Positions 1-5,777 of a stretch of DNA of 5,777 bases are shown here, piece by piece. Source of the DNA: an uncultured Tissierellia bacterium (lineage in GTDB: Bacteria > Bacillota > Clostridia > Tissierellales > Peptoniphilaceae); NCBI GenBank assembly GCA_947278105.1, contig CAMYOR010000066.1, positions 1-5,777 on the forward strand. Direction: 5' to 3'. Positions within the stretch are counted from its first letter, which is position 1, and each line of letters starts with the position of its first letter. The position numbers and the translations under genes are program-made. The notes below the pieces were generated by a model. That model made no database searches, had not been told where the DNA came from, and saw only the letters and a list, made by a program, of their open reading frames with translations.

Positions 1-48
1 CGAGATCCTGAGATGTCTCGTGGGCTCGGAGATGTGTATAAGAGACAG
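1..48 (+). other. Untrimmed Illumina Nextera (Tn5) adapter with i7 index
   Basis: This is synthetic library sequence, not genome. Positions 30-48 are the 19-base Tn5 mosaic end used in Nextera tagmentation (AGATGTGTATAAGAGACAG). Positions 15-29 (GTCTCGTGGGCTCGG) complete the Nextera read-2 adapter. Positions 1-6 (CGAGAT) match the end of the P7 flow-cell primer, leaving an 8-base i7 index, CCTGAGAT, at 7-14. From memory this is the reverse complement of Nextera XT v2 index N715 (ATCTCAGG). All parts are in exactly the order of a Nextera library molecule, and the glyQ reading frame begins right after base 48. It should not be annotated as a Tn5-like mobile element. Confidence 0.98.
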
Positions 49-671
49 TCCAAGATATTTATCTAAAAAGCTTGGAAATTCTCGGCTTGGACCTTAAAGC
101 GCATGATATTCGCTTTGTTGAGGACAACTGGGAATCCCCAACCCTGGGAGCCTGGGGAGTGGGCTGGGAAGTTTGGCTGGATGGGATGGAAATCACCCAA
201 TTTACCTATTTCCAGCAGGTCGGAGGCCTTCTTACGGATATCGAATCCGGGGAAATTACCATGGGCCTGGAGCGGATTGCCATGTATATTCAGGGGGTCA
301 ATAACGTCTATGATCTTCAGTGGAACCAGACGCTCAAGTATGGAGATCTTTTTAAAGCCAATGAGTATGAGCAGTCCAAATATTCCTTTGAAACGGCAGA
401 TGTTGACCTCCTTCACCATTTGTTTGAAGTCTATGAGGGGGAAGCCATAAAACAGGTGGATCTTGGCCTGGTTATTCCCGCCTATGACTATGTTTTAAAA
501 TGTTCCCATACCTTTAATGTTTTGGATGCCCGGGGAGCGATTGCTGTCTCAGAAAGAGCCCACTACATTTCCAGAGTTCGCCAGCTGGCAAGAAAAACTG
601 CCGAAGCCTATGTGAAACAAAGAGAAGATGCTGGCTTCCCGCTTTTACACAAGGAGCAAGACCATGAATAG
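49..671 (+). CDS. glyQ: Glycyl-tRNA synthetase alpha subunit, 5'-truncated
   Basis: This is the catalytic alpha subunit of the bacterial alpha2-beta2 glycyl-tRNA synthetase, a cytoplasmic class II enzyme that activates glycine with ATP and charges tRNA-Gly. The visible 206 residues carry family signatures in order: HDIRFVEDNWESPTLGAWG, GWEVWLDGMEITQFTYFQQ, a class II motif 3 segment GEITMGLERIAMY (249-287), ADVD, IPAYDYVLKCSHTFN and LDARGAIAVSER. Against the ~295-303 residue family length, about 94 N-terminal residues are missing. The frame is open back to the adapter junction: codons from 51 read QDIYLKSLEILGL, and bases 49-50 would end the preceding Ile codon of the usual NIQ. A TTG at 72 is therefore an internal Leu codon, not a start. 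The only upstream in-frame stop (TAA, 39-41) lies inside the adapter. The missing part is due to the assembly end, not gene decay. The gene overlaps glyS by 8 bases. Confidence 0.97.
651..656 (+). promoter_or_regulatory. glyS ribosome binding site
   Basis: AAGGAG lies inside the last codons of glyQ, 7 bases ahead of the ATG at 664. It decides the glyS start in favour of ATG 664 over the in-frame ATG at 628, which has no comparable site and would add 12 residues (MLASRFYTRSKT) not expected in the family. Its position within glyQ suggests that the two subunits are translationally coupled, which would help keep them at equal amounts. Confidence 0.8.
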
Positions 672-2736
672 ATATTTTGTTGAAATTGGCGTAGAGGAAT
701 TTCCTTCTCGTTTTATCTCTTCGACGAAGAAACAGCTGAAAAATAACCTGGAAAATCTTTTAAAGGAAAAGGAAGTTTCCTTTGATGAAGTAAAAATCAC
801 TTCGACTCCCCGCCGCTTTGCCATCTGGGTGGAAGGCCTGAAGACAGAGGACAGGATCCAGGAAGAAATTGTCCGTGGGCCTTCGGCAAAAGCTTCCTTT
901 GACCAGGAAGGCAAGCCTTCCAAGGCTCTGGAAGGCTTTATGAAGGGAAAGGGAATTCGTCTGGATCAGATTTATACCGAAGATACCGGGAAGGGGGAGT
1001 ATGTTTTTGCCCGAATTCCCAAAGCTGGAGTATCGATTGAAACCGCCCTTCAAGAAGCCGTCCCTGAGGCCATTCGCGAGGTCTCCAATCCACGGGCCAT
1101 GCGCTGGGGCGGAAAGAAGCTTCGCTTTCTCCGTCCGATTCGCTGGATCCTCTCCTTGTATAACGATCAGGTTCTTTCTTTTGATTTTGAAGGGATTCCG
1201 GTCGGGAAAACAACTCGGGGCCATCGTTTTCTGGGCTCTTCAGAAATTGAAATTCAAAAAATTGACGACTATGAAAAGGTCCTGGAAGAAAACTTTGTCA
1301 TTGTAGATGAGGAAAAAAGACGGGATATTATTGTCCGAGGCTTAAATCGGGAAGCCCGTCAGTACGGCGGCATTCCCATGAAGGATCCCGACCTTTTAGA
1401 GGAAGTGGTCTACATCGTTGAATATCCGACGGTCTTTGTCGGAGAGATTCCCGCTCAATACCTCTCCTTGCCTCCGGAAACGATCATCACCCCCATGAAG
1501 GACCACCAGCGCTATTTCCCTGTTCTGGACGACTCAGGAAAGCTCCTCCCCTATTTCCTATCCGTTCGCAACGGGGACCAATATGGGATTGAAAATGTCA
1601 TTGAAGGCAACGAAAAGGTCCTTGTTCCCCGCCTGGAGGACGCCCGTTTCTTTTTTGACCAGGATTTAAAAAAGCCCTTGGAAGCTTACCTGCCCAGGCT
1701 AGAAGGGGTGGTCTTCCATGAAAATCTGGGGACCATGATGGATAAAACCAATCGTCTCCAAAAATTGGCTGCCTCCATCAGCAAGGATCTTATGGCCGGA
1801 GAAGATGCCAGGGAAAACGCAGTCCGAGCGGCCCGTCTTTCCAAAGCGGATCTTACGACGAACATGGTCGTTGAATTCACCGAACTTCAGGGAACGATGG
1901 GAAGAATTTACGCAGAAAAGAGCGGAGAAAAACCCCTGGTGGCAAAAGCCATTGAAGAGCAGTATATGCCTAGAACTTCCGGAGGAGCTCTGCCAGAATC
2001 GACGGCAGGGATGATCCTGTCTTTAGCGGATAAAATTGACACTCTGGCCGGACTTTACGCCATTGGCATCGAGGTAACGGGTTCTCAGGATCCTAACGGC
2101 CTGCGCCGGGCAGCCATCGGTATTATTGAGATCCTTTACAACGCAAAAATCCACTTTGATCTGATGAAAACTTTCCGGGATGCCCTCGTATTCTATGTGG
2201 AAGACCAGGGACTTGTCTTCGATTACGATGAAGTAATTTCAAAAATTGAAGCCTTCTTCCTGGGCCGTCTGAACACGATTTTAAGAGAAAAGGGCGTTCG
2301 CTACGACATCATTGAAGCGGTTTTTGCCGGCGCCGATGAGGACCTTCTTTCTATGATAAACCGGGTTTATGGACTCCAATCCTATATGGAAAGGGAAAAG
2401 AGCCAGGATGCCGTCACTTCTTTTGTTCGGGTGGAGAGCATGGCCAAGAATTACCTGGGAGACCCTCTGGACCCAGCTGTATTGGAAGAAGAAGACCAAG
2501 TCCTTTATGACTCCCTCCCGAGAAAGAGTAAAATCGAAGAGGATTTAGTCCTTGCCCACTACGAAAAGGCCTTGGAAAAACTGGAGGATTGGATGAAAAT
2601 TGTCAATCCTTATATGGATAAGACCATGATTCTGGTGAGTGACCCAGCTCTGAAAGCGGCCCGCCTTGCCATGCTCCATGAAATTGATGAGCTAATTCAG
2701 AAGATCTTTGTTCCCAGCAAGATTGTCCGGCAATAA
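664..2736 (+). CDS. glyS: Glycyl-tRNA synthetase beta subunit
   Basis: This is the beta subunit of the alpha2-beta2 glycyl-tRNA synthetase, which carries the tRNA-recognition parts including the anticodon-binding domain. From ATG 664 it has 690 residues, close to E. coli GlyS (689). The N-terminus MNRYFVEIGVEEFPSRFI matches the family's usual VEIG-EE-P opening. Further signatures are MRWG at residues 146-149, FLRPIRW (155-161), DHQRYF (280-285), KADLTTNMVVEFTELQG (from 394) and the conserved SQDPNGLRRAA (from 474). The C-terminal ~100 residues form a DALR-type anticodon-binding domain, with DPALKAARLAMLHEID near the end. The start is set by the AAGGAG at 651-656. The ATG lies within the end of glyQ, so bases 664-671 are shared in different frames. 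No frameshift, truncation or missing block is visible. The PPDK-regulator gene follows directly, probably in the same operon. Confidence 0.98.
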   Translation: MNRYFVEIGVEEFPSRFISSTKKQLKNNLENLLKEKEVSFDEVKITSTPRRFAIWVEGLKTEDRIQEEIVRGPSAKASFDQEGKPSKALEGFMKGKGIRLDQIYTEDTGKGEYVFARIPKAGVSIETALQEAVPEAIREVSNPRAMRWGGKKLRFLRPIRWILSLYNDQVLSFDFEGIPVGKTTRGHRFLGSSEIEIQKIDDYEKVLEENFVIVDEEKRRDIIVRGLNREARQYGGIPMKDPDLLEEVVYIVEYPTVFVGEIPAQYLSLPPETIITPMKDHQRYFPVLDDSGKLLPYFLSVRNGDQYGIENVIEGNEKVLVPRLEDARFFFDQDLKKPLEAYLPRLEGVVFHENLGTMMDKTNRLQKLAASISKDLMAGEDARENAVRAARLSKADLTTNMVVEFTELQGTMGRIYAEKSGEKPLVAKAIEEQYMPRTSGGALPESTAGMILSLADKIDTLAGLYAIGIEVTGSQDPNGLRRAAIGIIEILYNAKIHFDLMKTFRDALVFYVEDQGLVFDYDEVISKIEAFFLGRLNTILREKGVRYDIIEAVFAGADEDLLSMINRVYGLQSYMEREKSQDAVTSFVRVESMAKNYLGDPLDPAVLEEEDQVLYDSLPRKSKIEEDLVLAHYEKALEKLEDWMKIVNPYMDKTMILVSDPALKAARLAMLHEIDELIQKIFVPSKIVRQ

Positions 2737-2739
2737 GGA
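2735..2739 (+). promoter_or_regulatory. Ribosome binding site of the YqfL/PpsR gene
   Basis: AAGGA overlaps the glyS stop codon (TAA, 2734-2736). It lies directly against the ATG at 2740, too close to serve it, but 9 bases ahead of the in-frame ATG at 2749. This favours 2749 as the real start. The overlap with the glyS stop suggests that terminating ribosomes re-initiate on the next gene. Confidence 0.6.
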
Positions 2740-2748
2740 ATGAAGAAA

Positions 2749-3624
2749 ATGATTCTGCATGAACAGACCCATGGACCCAAAAGGGATGTGTACGTTTATA
2801 TTCTTTCCGATTCCACCGGCGAGACGGGAGTGGCGATGGCTGGGGCGATTTTAAGCCAGTTTCCTGACCTTCATCCTCATTTTCGCCGGCGGCCGGAAAT
2901 TTCGAATAATCGGGAGATTGATCAAAATATCGAGGAAATGCAAACGCATCCTAGTATTGCGGTCGCTTCCCTTATGGACCCCACTCTTTTGAAGTATATG
3001 TTGGCCCAGTGTTCGGAAAAGAAGATCCTTTGTATTGACATCTTCAGCCAGGCGATGACAAAGATTTCACTGACCTTTAATATTCAGCCTCTGATGAAAA
3101 AGGGCCTCACACGGGAACTGGACCCCTCTTACTTCAACCGGATTTCAGCGATTGAATTCGCCATAAAATATGACGATGGAAAAATTCCCCTGGGTTTTTT
3201 AAAATCGGACCTAGTCCTGATCGGGGTTTCAAGGACATCAAAGACGCCTCTTTCTATGTTTATGGCGACCAAAGGATATTATGTTTCAAACCTTCCTCTG
3301 GTTCCGGAGCTGGAAATTCCGGAGCAGATCTATCAGGTTGACCGCCGGAGGATTATTGGCTTGACCCTGTCTCCTGGCCGGCTCAAAGGTATCCGAATAA
3401 AGAGGCTTCAAGCCATGGGCGTCACCCATCCCAGTTCCTACGCTGACTTTAAACGGATTGAAAAGGAACTGTCCTATGCCCATCATATTTTTGACCAGCT
3501 GGGATGCCATGTGATCGACGTTTCCAATAACGCCATTGAAACCACCTCTTCGAGGATTCTCACGTATTTAACGGAGACCTTTGGGGAAGAAGCCTGCCTT
3601 CATGTAAGGAAGTGCTCGGTTTAA
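2749..3624 (+). CDS. yqfL: PPDK/PEP-synthase regulatory protein (kinase/pyrophosphorylase, DUF299 family)
   Basis: Members of this family are bifunctional ADP-dependent kinases and Pi-dependent pyrophosphorylases. They switch pyruvate, phosphate dikinase or PEP synthetase off and on by modifying an active-site threonine, controlling pyruvate-to-PEP flux in the cytoplasm. The 291 residues include the N-terminal SDSTGETG (20-27), the mid-protein LDPSYFNRISAIEFAIKYDDG (starts at residue 124), a P-loop-like GVSRTSKTPLS (from 159) followed by GYYVSNLPLVPE, and the C-terminal IDVSNNAIE (256-264). The GVSRTSKTP form is typical of the PPDK-regulating (Firmicute YqfL) branch, as I recall it; E. coli PpsR has GVSRCGKTP. 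An alternative ATG at 2740 adds three residues but has an unusable ribosome site. The protein is slightly longer than B. subtilis YqfL (~270), mainly at the two ends. It closes the glyQS operon; no ppdK follows. The exact target (PPDK or PpsA) is inferred from family only. Confidence 0.93.
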   Translation: MILHEQTHGPKRDVYVYILSDSTGETGVAMAGAILSQFPDLHPHFRRRPEISNNREIDQNIEEMQTHPSIAVASLMDPTLLKYMLAQCSEKKILCIDIFSQAMTKISLTFNIQPLMKKGLTRELDPSYFNRISAIEFAIKYDDGKIPLGFLKSDLVLIGVSRTSKTPLSMFMATKGYYVSNLPLVPELEIPEQIYQVDRRRIIGLTLSPGRLKGIRIKRLQAMGVTHPSSYADFKRIEKELSYAHHIFDQLGCHVIDVSNNAIETTSSRILTYLTETFGEEACLHVRKCSV

Positions 3625-3664
3625 AAAAGAAGAAAAGTCCCCGGCATAAAAATGATCCTACCCC

Positions 3665-3691
3665 TTCGTCCGCCTCTTGCGGACGAATTTT
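3665..3691 (+). terminator. Rho-independent terminator after the glyQ-glyS-yqfL operon
   Basis: A perfect 9-bp stem TTCGTCCGC / GCGGACGAA (3665-3673 with 3679-3687) encloses the loop CTCTT and is followed at once by TTTT (3688-3691) and a further T-rich stretch. It lies 40 bases after the yqfL stop codon. The complementary strand has no T-run on its side, so it acts only on + strand transcription. It probably ends the first operon, so dgt-dnaG would need its own promoter. Confidence 0.88.
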
Positions 3692-3693
3692 CA

Positions 3694-3747
3694 TTGGATC
3701 AAAGAGACTTTTCAAGATTGGGTATATAAAAACAAAATATCAGAATC
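3694..3747 (+). promoter_or_regulatory. Candidate promoter region for dgt-dnaG
   Basis: This A/T-rich stretch between the terminator and dgt is where a promoter is expected, but no consensus pair stands out. Options are TTGGGT (3718-3723) with CAGAAT (3741-3746) at 17-base spacing, TTTTCA (3709-3714) with CAAAAT (3733-3738) at 18, or TATATA (3723-3728), which lacks a good -35 at normal distance. The call rests mostly on position after a strong terminator; the exact elements are uncertain. Confidence 0.3.
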
Positions 3748-3751
3748 AGAT

Positions 3752-3773
3752 CCTGGGAAAAGGATTTTCCAGG
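3752..3773 (+). repeat. Inverted repeat / stem-loop in the dgt leader
   Basis: CCTGGGAAA pairs with TTTTCCAGG (3752-3760 with 3765-3773) as a 9-bp stem with one G-U pair and an AGGA loop. A bulged alternative pairs AAAA with TTTT around a GGA loop. There is no T-run after it (TCAAAA follows), so it is not a terminator. It ends 11 bases before the weak dgt ribosome site. It could be an mRNA structure affecting dgt translation or a dyad operator. I do not recognise it as a known protein-binding site. Confidence 0.6.
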
Positions 3774-3784
3774 TCAAAAGAATT

Positions 3785-3789
3785 GAGGA
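3785..3789 (+). promoter_or_regulatory. Closely spaced ribosome binding site of dgt
   Basis: GAGGA lies only 3 bases before the ATG at 3793, shorter than usual. No other start is possible upstream because an in-frame TGA occupies 3784-3786, overlapping this site. The short spacing predicts modest translation of dgt, unless the start lies further inside the gene. Confidence 0.5.
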
Positions 3790-3792
3790 CTT

Positions 3793-4824
3793 ATGGACCC
3801 TATTCGCATAAAAATCGAGGACCTTCAAAAAAGGAGTCTTTCGGAAAAAGCACAGCTGGTGACAGAATCTAGGGGAAGAAAATATCCAGAAGAAAAAGAT
3901 GACATACGAACGGATTTTCAAAGGGACCGGGACCGGATTCTCTATTCGAAAGCCTTTCGCCGACTCAAGCATAAGACCCAGGTCTTTATTAGCCCGGAAG
4001 GGGATCATTATCGGACCCGGCTGACCCATACCTTGGAAGTTAGCCAGATTGGCCGTTCCATTGCCCGGGCCCTGGGACTGAATGAAGATCTCGTTGAAGC
4101 CATCGCTCTAGGTCATGATGTAGGACATACCCCCTTCGGTCATGCCGGAGAATATGTCCTGCAAAAAATTTTTCCAGGCTTCCAGCACGCAAAGCAGTCT
4201 GTCCGGGTTCTGGATTTTTTGGAGACCCGAAACAAACCCACCGCCCCTCCGGGTTTAAACCTCACCTGGGAGGTTTTGGATGGGATTGAAAACCACAGCG
4301 GAGGCGGAAAGGCTCATACCTTTGAAGGAAGGCTCATTAAATTCGCCGACCGAATTGCCTATGTCAACCATGACATCGATGATTCAATTCGGGCAGGAAT
4401 TTTAAAGGAAGAGGATCTGCCCGAGGAATGCACCAGAATTTTAGGCCACTCTCCATCGGATCGGATTGATACTATGGTCCGGGCGGTGATCGCCGAGTTT
4501 GAGGAAAATGGAAAAATTGGGATGAAAGAGCCTTTCTATACGGCCTCCCGGCTCCTTCGTCAATTTATGTTTAAAAATGTTTATACCAACAGCACGGTGA
4601 AGAGTGAAAATGATAAATTGGTCAAGATTATTGAAGACCTTTTAAAACACTACATCGATCACCCCAATGATCTTCCGTTGGAATTTCGAAAGCTCTATGT
4701 CGGCGATCATGCGAATGATCCGATGGTTGTTCGGGCAGCAGATTACGTCGCCGGCATGACCGATACCTTCCTGATCCATAGCTACGAAGAAATCTTCATT
4801 CCCAAGGTGTGGACCAAAATTTAG
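3793..4824 (+). CDS. dgt: Deoxyguanosinetriphosphate triphosphohydrolase-like protein (HD domain)
   Basis: This is a metal-dependent HD-superfamily dNTP triphosphohydrolase of the dGTPase-like type, which splits dNTPs into deoxynucleoside and inorganic triphosphate. Its 343 residues are close to the usual ~330-345 of the Firmicute group. The N-terminal SRGRKYPEEKDDIRTDFQRD and AFRRLKHKTQVF are family hallmarks. The HD metal ligands are visible: H79 in RLTHTLEV, H108-D109 in GHDVGHTPFGHAGE, and D186 in KFADRIAYVNHDIDDS. IENHSGGG lies between them. All core catalytic positions are intact, so the enzyme is probably active; whether it prefers dGTP or other dNTPs cannot be read from the sequence. 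The start at ATG 3793 is forced by the in-frame TGA just upstream. It follows a terminator and lies 21 bases ahead of dnaG, so the two are probably co-transcribed. Confidence 0.95.
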   Translation: MDPIRIKIEDLQKRSLSEKAQLVTESRGRKYPEEKDDIRTDFQRDRDRILYSKAFRRLKHKTQVFISPEGDHYRTRLTHTLEVSQIGRSIARALGLNEDLVEAIALGHDVGHTPFGHAGEYVLQKIFPGFQHAKQSVRVLDFLETRNKPTAPPGLNLTWEVLDGIENHSGGGKAHTFEGRLIKFADRIAYVNHDIDDSIRAGILKEEDLPEECTRILGHSPSDRIDTMVRAVIAEFEENGKIGMKEPFYTASRLLRQFMFKNVYTNSTVKSENDKLVKIIEDLLKHYIDHPNDLPLEFRKLYVGDHANDPMVVRAADYVAGMTDTFLIHSYEEIFIPKVWTKI

Positions 4825-4836
4825 TTTTTTCCGAAA

Positions 4837-4841
4837 GGGGG
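4837..4841 (+). promoter_or_regulatory. dnaG ribosome binding site
   Basis: GGGGG within AAAGGGGGA sits in the 21-base dgt-dnaG gap, 4 bases before the ATG at 4846. It is purine-rich but not a canonical AGGAGG, and its spacing is short. It supports ATG 4846, which also gives the normal primase N-terminus. Confidence 0.5.
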
Positions 4842-4845
4842 ACCT

Positions 4846-5777
4846 ATGTTCATTTCCGATGATTCGATTCAAAGGATCAAGGATGCGGTTGATATTGTCG
4901 ACCTGGTTGGAAACTATGTTGACCTGAAAAAAGCCGGAAAAAACTATAAGGCCTGCTGTCCTTTTCACCAGGAAAAGACTCCGTCATTTATGGTATCTCC
5001 CGCCCGTCAAACCTTTAAGTGCTTTGGCTGCGGGGAATCAGGAGATATTTTCGCCTTCGTGGAAAAAATGGAACATGTGGATTTTCCTGAGGCGATCCGG
5101 CGGATTGAAGAAAAATACCATATCCCAGTAGAAGCCGCAGATCCATTGGAAAAAGAAAAAAAGGAAAAAAGGGGGAGGCTGGTTCAAATTAACCGGGCGG
5201 CCATGCTCTTTTATTATAAGAATCTCTTGACCGAGAAAAGGCCTCAAAACTACCTTCAAAGCCGAAAGATGACCCCGAAGATCATCAATCCTTTTATGGT
5301 GGGTTATGCCGATGGAAAAGGAGATCATCTCTATCAGTATTTAAAAAGCTTGAATTTTGAGGATCAGGACCTGCTTGACCTCGGCTTGGTTGCCCCTTCC
5401 CATTCCGGCAAGGGTTACTATGACAAGTTCCGGAATCGATTGATTTTTCCCATTATTACTGTACAGGATGAGGTCATTGGTTTTGGAGGAAGGATCATTG
5501 GAGATGGACAGCCGAAGTACTTAAATTCCCAGGAATCGGACATTTTTCACAAAGGGAAAAACCTCTATGGCCTTCACCTCCTGGGCAAAAAACCCCGCCA
5601 TGAAAAGATTGTCATGGTAGAAGGATATATGGATGTTGTGGGTCTTTATGAACATGGCATTGACTATGCCTTGGCTAGTTTAGGAACCTCATTAACCTTG
5701 GACCAGGCAAGGCTGGTGGGCCGATATACGGATAAGGTTTACCTCTGCTATGATGGAGACTCCGCAGGAATAAAGCC
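4846..5777 (+). CDS. dnaG: DNA primase, N-terminal half (3' end beyond window)
   Basis: DnaG makes the short RNA primers for lagging-strand synthesis and for starting replication, acting with the replicative helicase at the fork. The 310 complete codons visible are about half of a typical ~600-residue primase. The CHC2 zinc-binding domain is intact, with ligands C38, H41, C59 and C62 (CPFH-x17-CFGC). A lysine/glutamate-rich linker (residues ~101-111) leads to the RNA polymerase domain, with RNRLIFPI (196-203), GFGGR (212-216) and PKYLNS (223-228). The TOPRIM motifs are VEGYMD, with catalytic E259, and DGDSAG, with D303 and D305. The C-terminal helicase-binding domain lies outside the window. 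The start MFISDDSIQRIKDAVDIVDLV matches the family's usual opening. In Firmicutes rpoD commonly follows, but this cannot be seen here. Confidence 0.97.
   Translation, partial: MFISDDSIQRIKDAVDIVDLVGNYVDLKKAGKNYKACCPFHQEKTPSFMVSPARQTFKCFGCGESGDIFAFVEKMEHVDFPEAIRRIEEKYHIPVEAADPLEKEKKEKRGRLVQINRAAMLFYYKNLLTEKRPQNYLQSRKMTPKIINPFMVGYADGKGDHLYQYLKSLNFEDQDLLDLGLVAPSHSGKGYYDKFRNRLIFPIITVQDEVIGFGGRIIGDGQPKYLNSQESDIFHKGKNLYGLHLLGKKPRHEKIVMVEGYMDVVGLYEHGIDYALASLGTSLTLDQARLVGRYTDKVYLCYDGDSAGIK

Noticed and set aside
30..48. Tn5 mosaic end suggesting a transposon insertion in glyQ
   Set aside because: It is the engineered 19-base mosaic end, flanked by read-2 adapter, index and P7 bases. No transposase gene or target duplication is present.
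13..66. Small ORF starting in the adapter
   Set aside because: It is a 17-codon chimera crossing the synthetic/genomic junction and out of frame with glyQ.
628..663. Earlier glyS start at ATG 628
   Set aside because: It lacks a good ribosome site and adds a 12-residue extension unlike the family. ATG 664 has AAGGAG at ideal spacing and the standard N-terminus.
760..1224. 154-residue reverse-strand ORF inside glyS (and shorter reverse ORFs elsewhere in the coding genes)
   Set aside because: It lies antisense to conserved GlyS sequence with no recognisable domain. It is a shadow of the real gene, as are those at 63-419, 645-923, 1686-1880, 2281-2499, 3286-3510, 3712-4029, 4642-4968 and 5038-5328.
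1668..1674. A second phased A_AAA_AAG heptamer in glyS
   Set aside because: It encodes the conserved DLKKP stretch, so the bases follow from protein constraint. The -1 frame runs 15 codons to a TGA, and a truncated GlyS would have no evident role. Its presence also lowers the weight of the dnaG heptamer.
3625..3792. T-box, riboswitch or tRNA in the intergenic gap
   Set aside because: The gap is too short and holds no T-box sequence, specifier stem or cloverleaf. Only the terminator and one simple stem-loop are visible.
3612..3872. 86-residue + strand ORF across the yqfL-dgt gap
   Set aside because: It runs through the terminator hairpin and into dgt in another frame, has no ribosome site of note, and its lysine/arginine-rich translation has no recognisable features.
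4811..4830. T6 run after the dgt stop as a terminator
   Set aside because: Only a 3-bp GGT/ACC pairing precedes it, not enough for an intrinsic terminator, so dgt-dnaG read-through is expected.

Overview
The window is the end of an assembled contig. It opens with 48 bases of untrimmed Illumina/Nextera adapter and then carries ordinary bacterial housekeeping genes, all on the + strand. The real sequence starts at position 49. The gene order glyQ - glyS - PPDK/PEP-synthase regulator (YqfL/PpsR family) - dGTPase-like gene - dnaG resembles the recO-glyQS-yqfL-dnaG-rpoD neighbourhood of Firmicutes. A dgt gene just ahead of dnaG points more to anaerobic Clostridia than to Bacillus. This placement rests on gene order and remembered protein signatures, not on a search, and I cannot give a genus.

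Layout: 1-48 adapter with an 8-base i7 index. 49-671 the last ~206 residues of GlyQ, cut off by the contig end. 664-2736 complete GlyS, overlapping glyQ by 8 bases. 2749-3624 complete PPDK-regulator-family protein, starting 12 bases after glyS. 3625-3792 the only sizeable intergenic gap (168 bases), with a strong intrinsic terminator, a weakly supported promoter region and a second stem-loop just ahead of the next gene. 3793-4824 complete HD-domain dGTPase-like protein. 4846-5777 the first 310 codons of DNA primase, running off the window.

There appear to be two transcription units. The first couples both subunits of the tetrameric glycyl-tRNA synthetase to a regulator of PEP/pyruvate interconversion and stops at the hairpin at 3665-3691. 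The second is dgt-dnaG, probably continuing into rpoD beyond the window, and pairs dNTP-pool control with replication priming.

I found no mobile element, CRISPR array, RNA gene or novel defence or biosynthetic system. The points most worth checking are the adapter contamination and the false stop it puts in glyQ, the missing ppdK and CBS-domain regulator beside the YqfL-type gene, the inverted repeat in the dgt leader, and a correctly phased A_AAA_AAG slippery heptamer in the primase linker.
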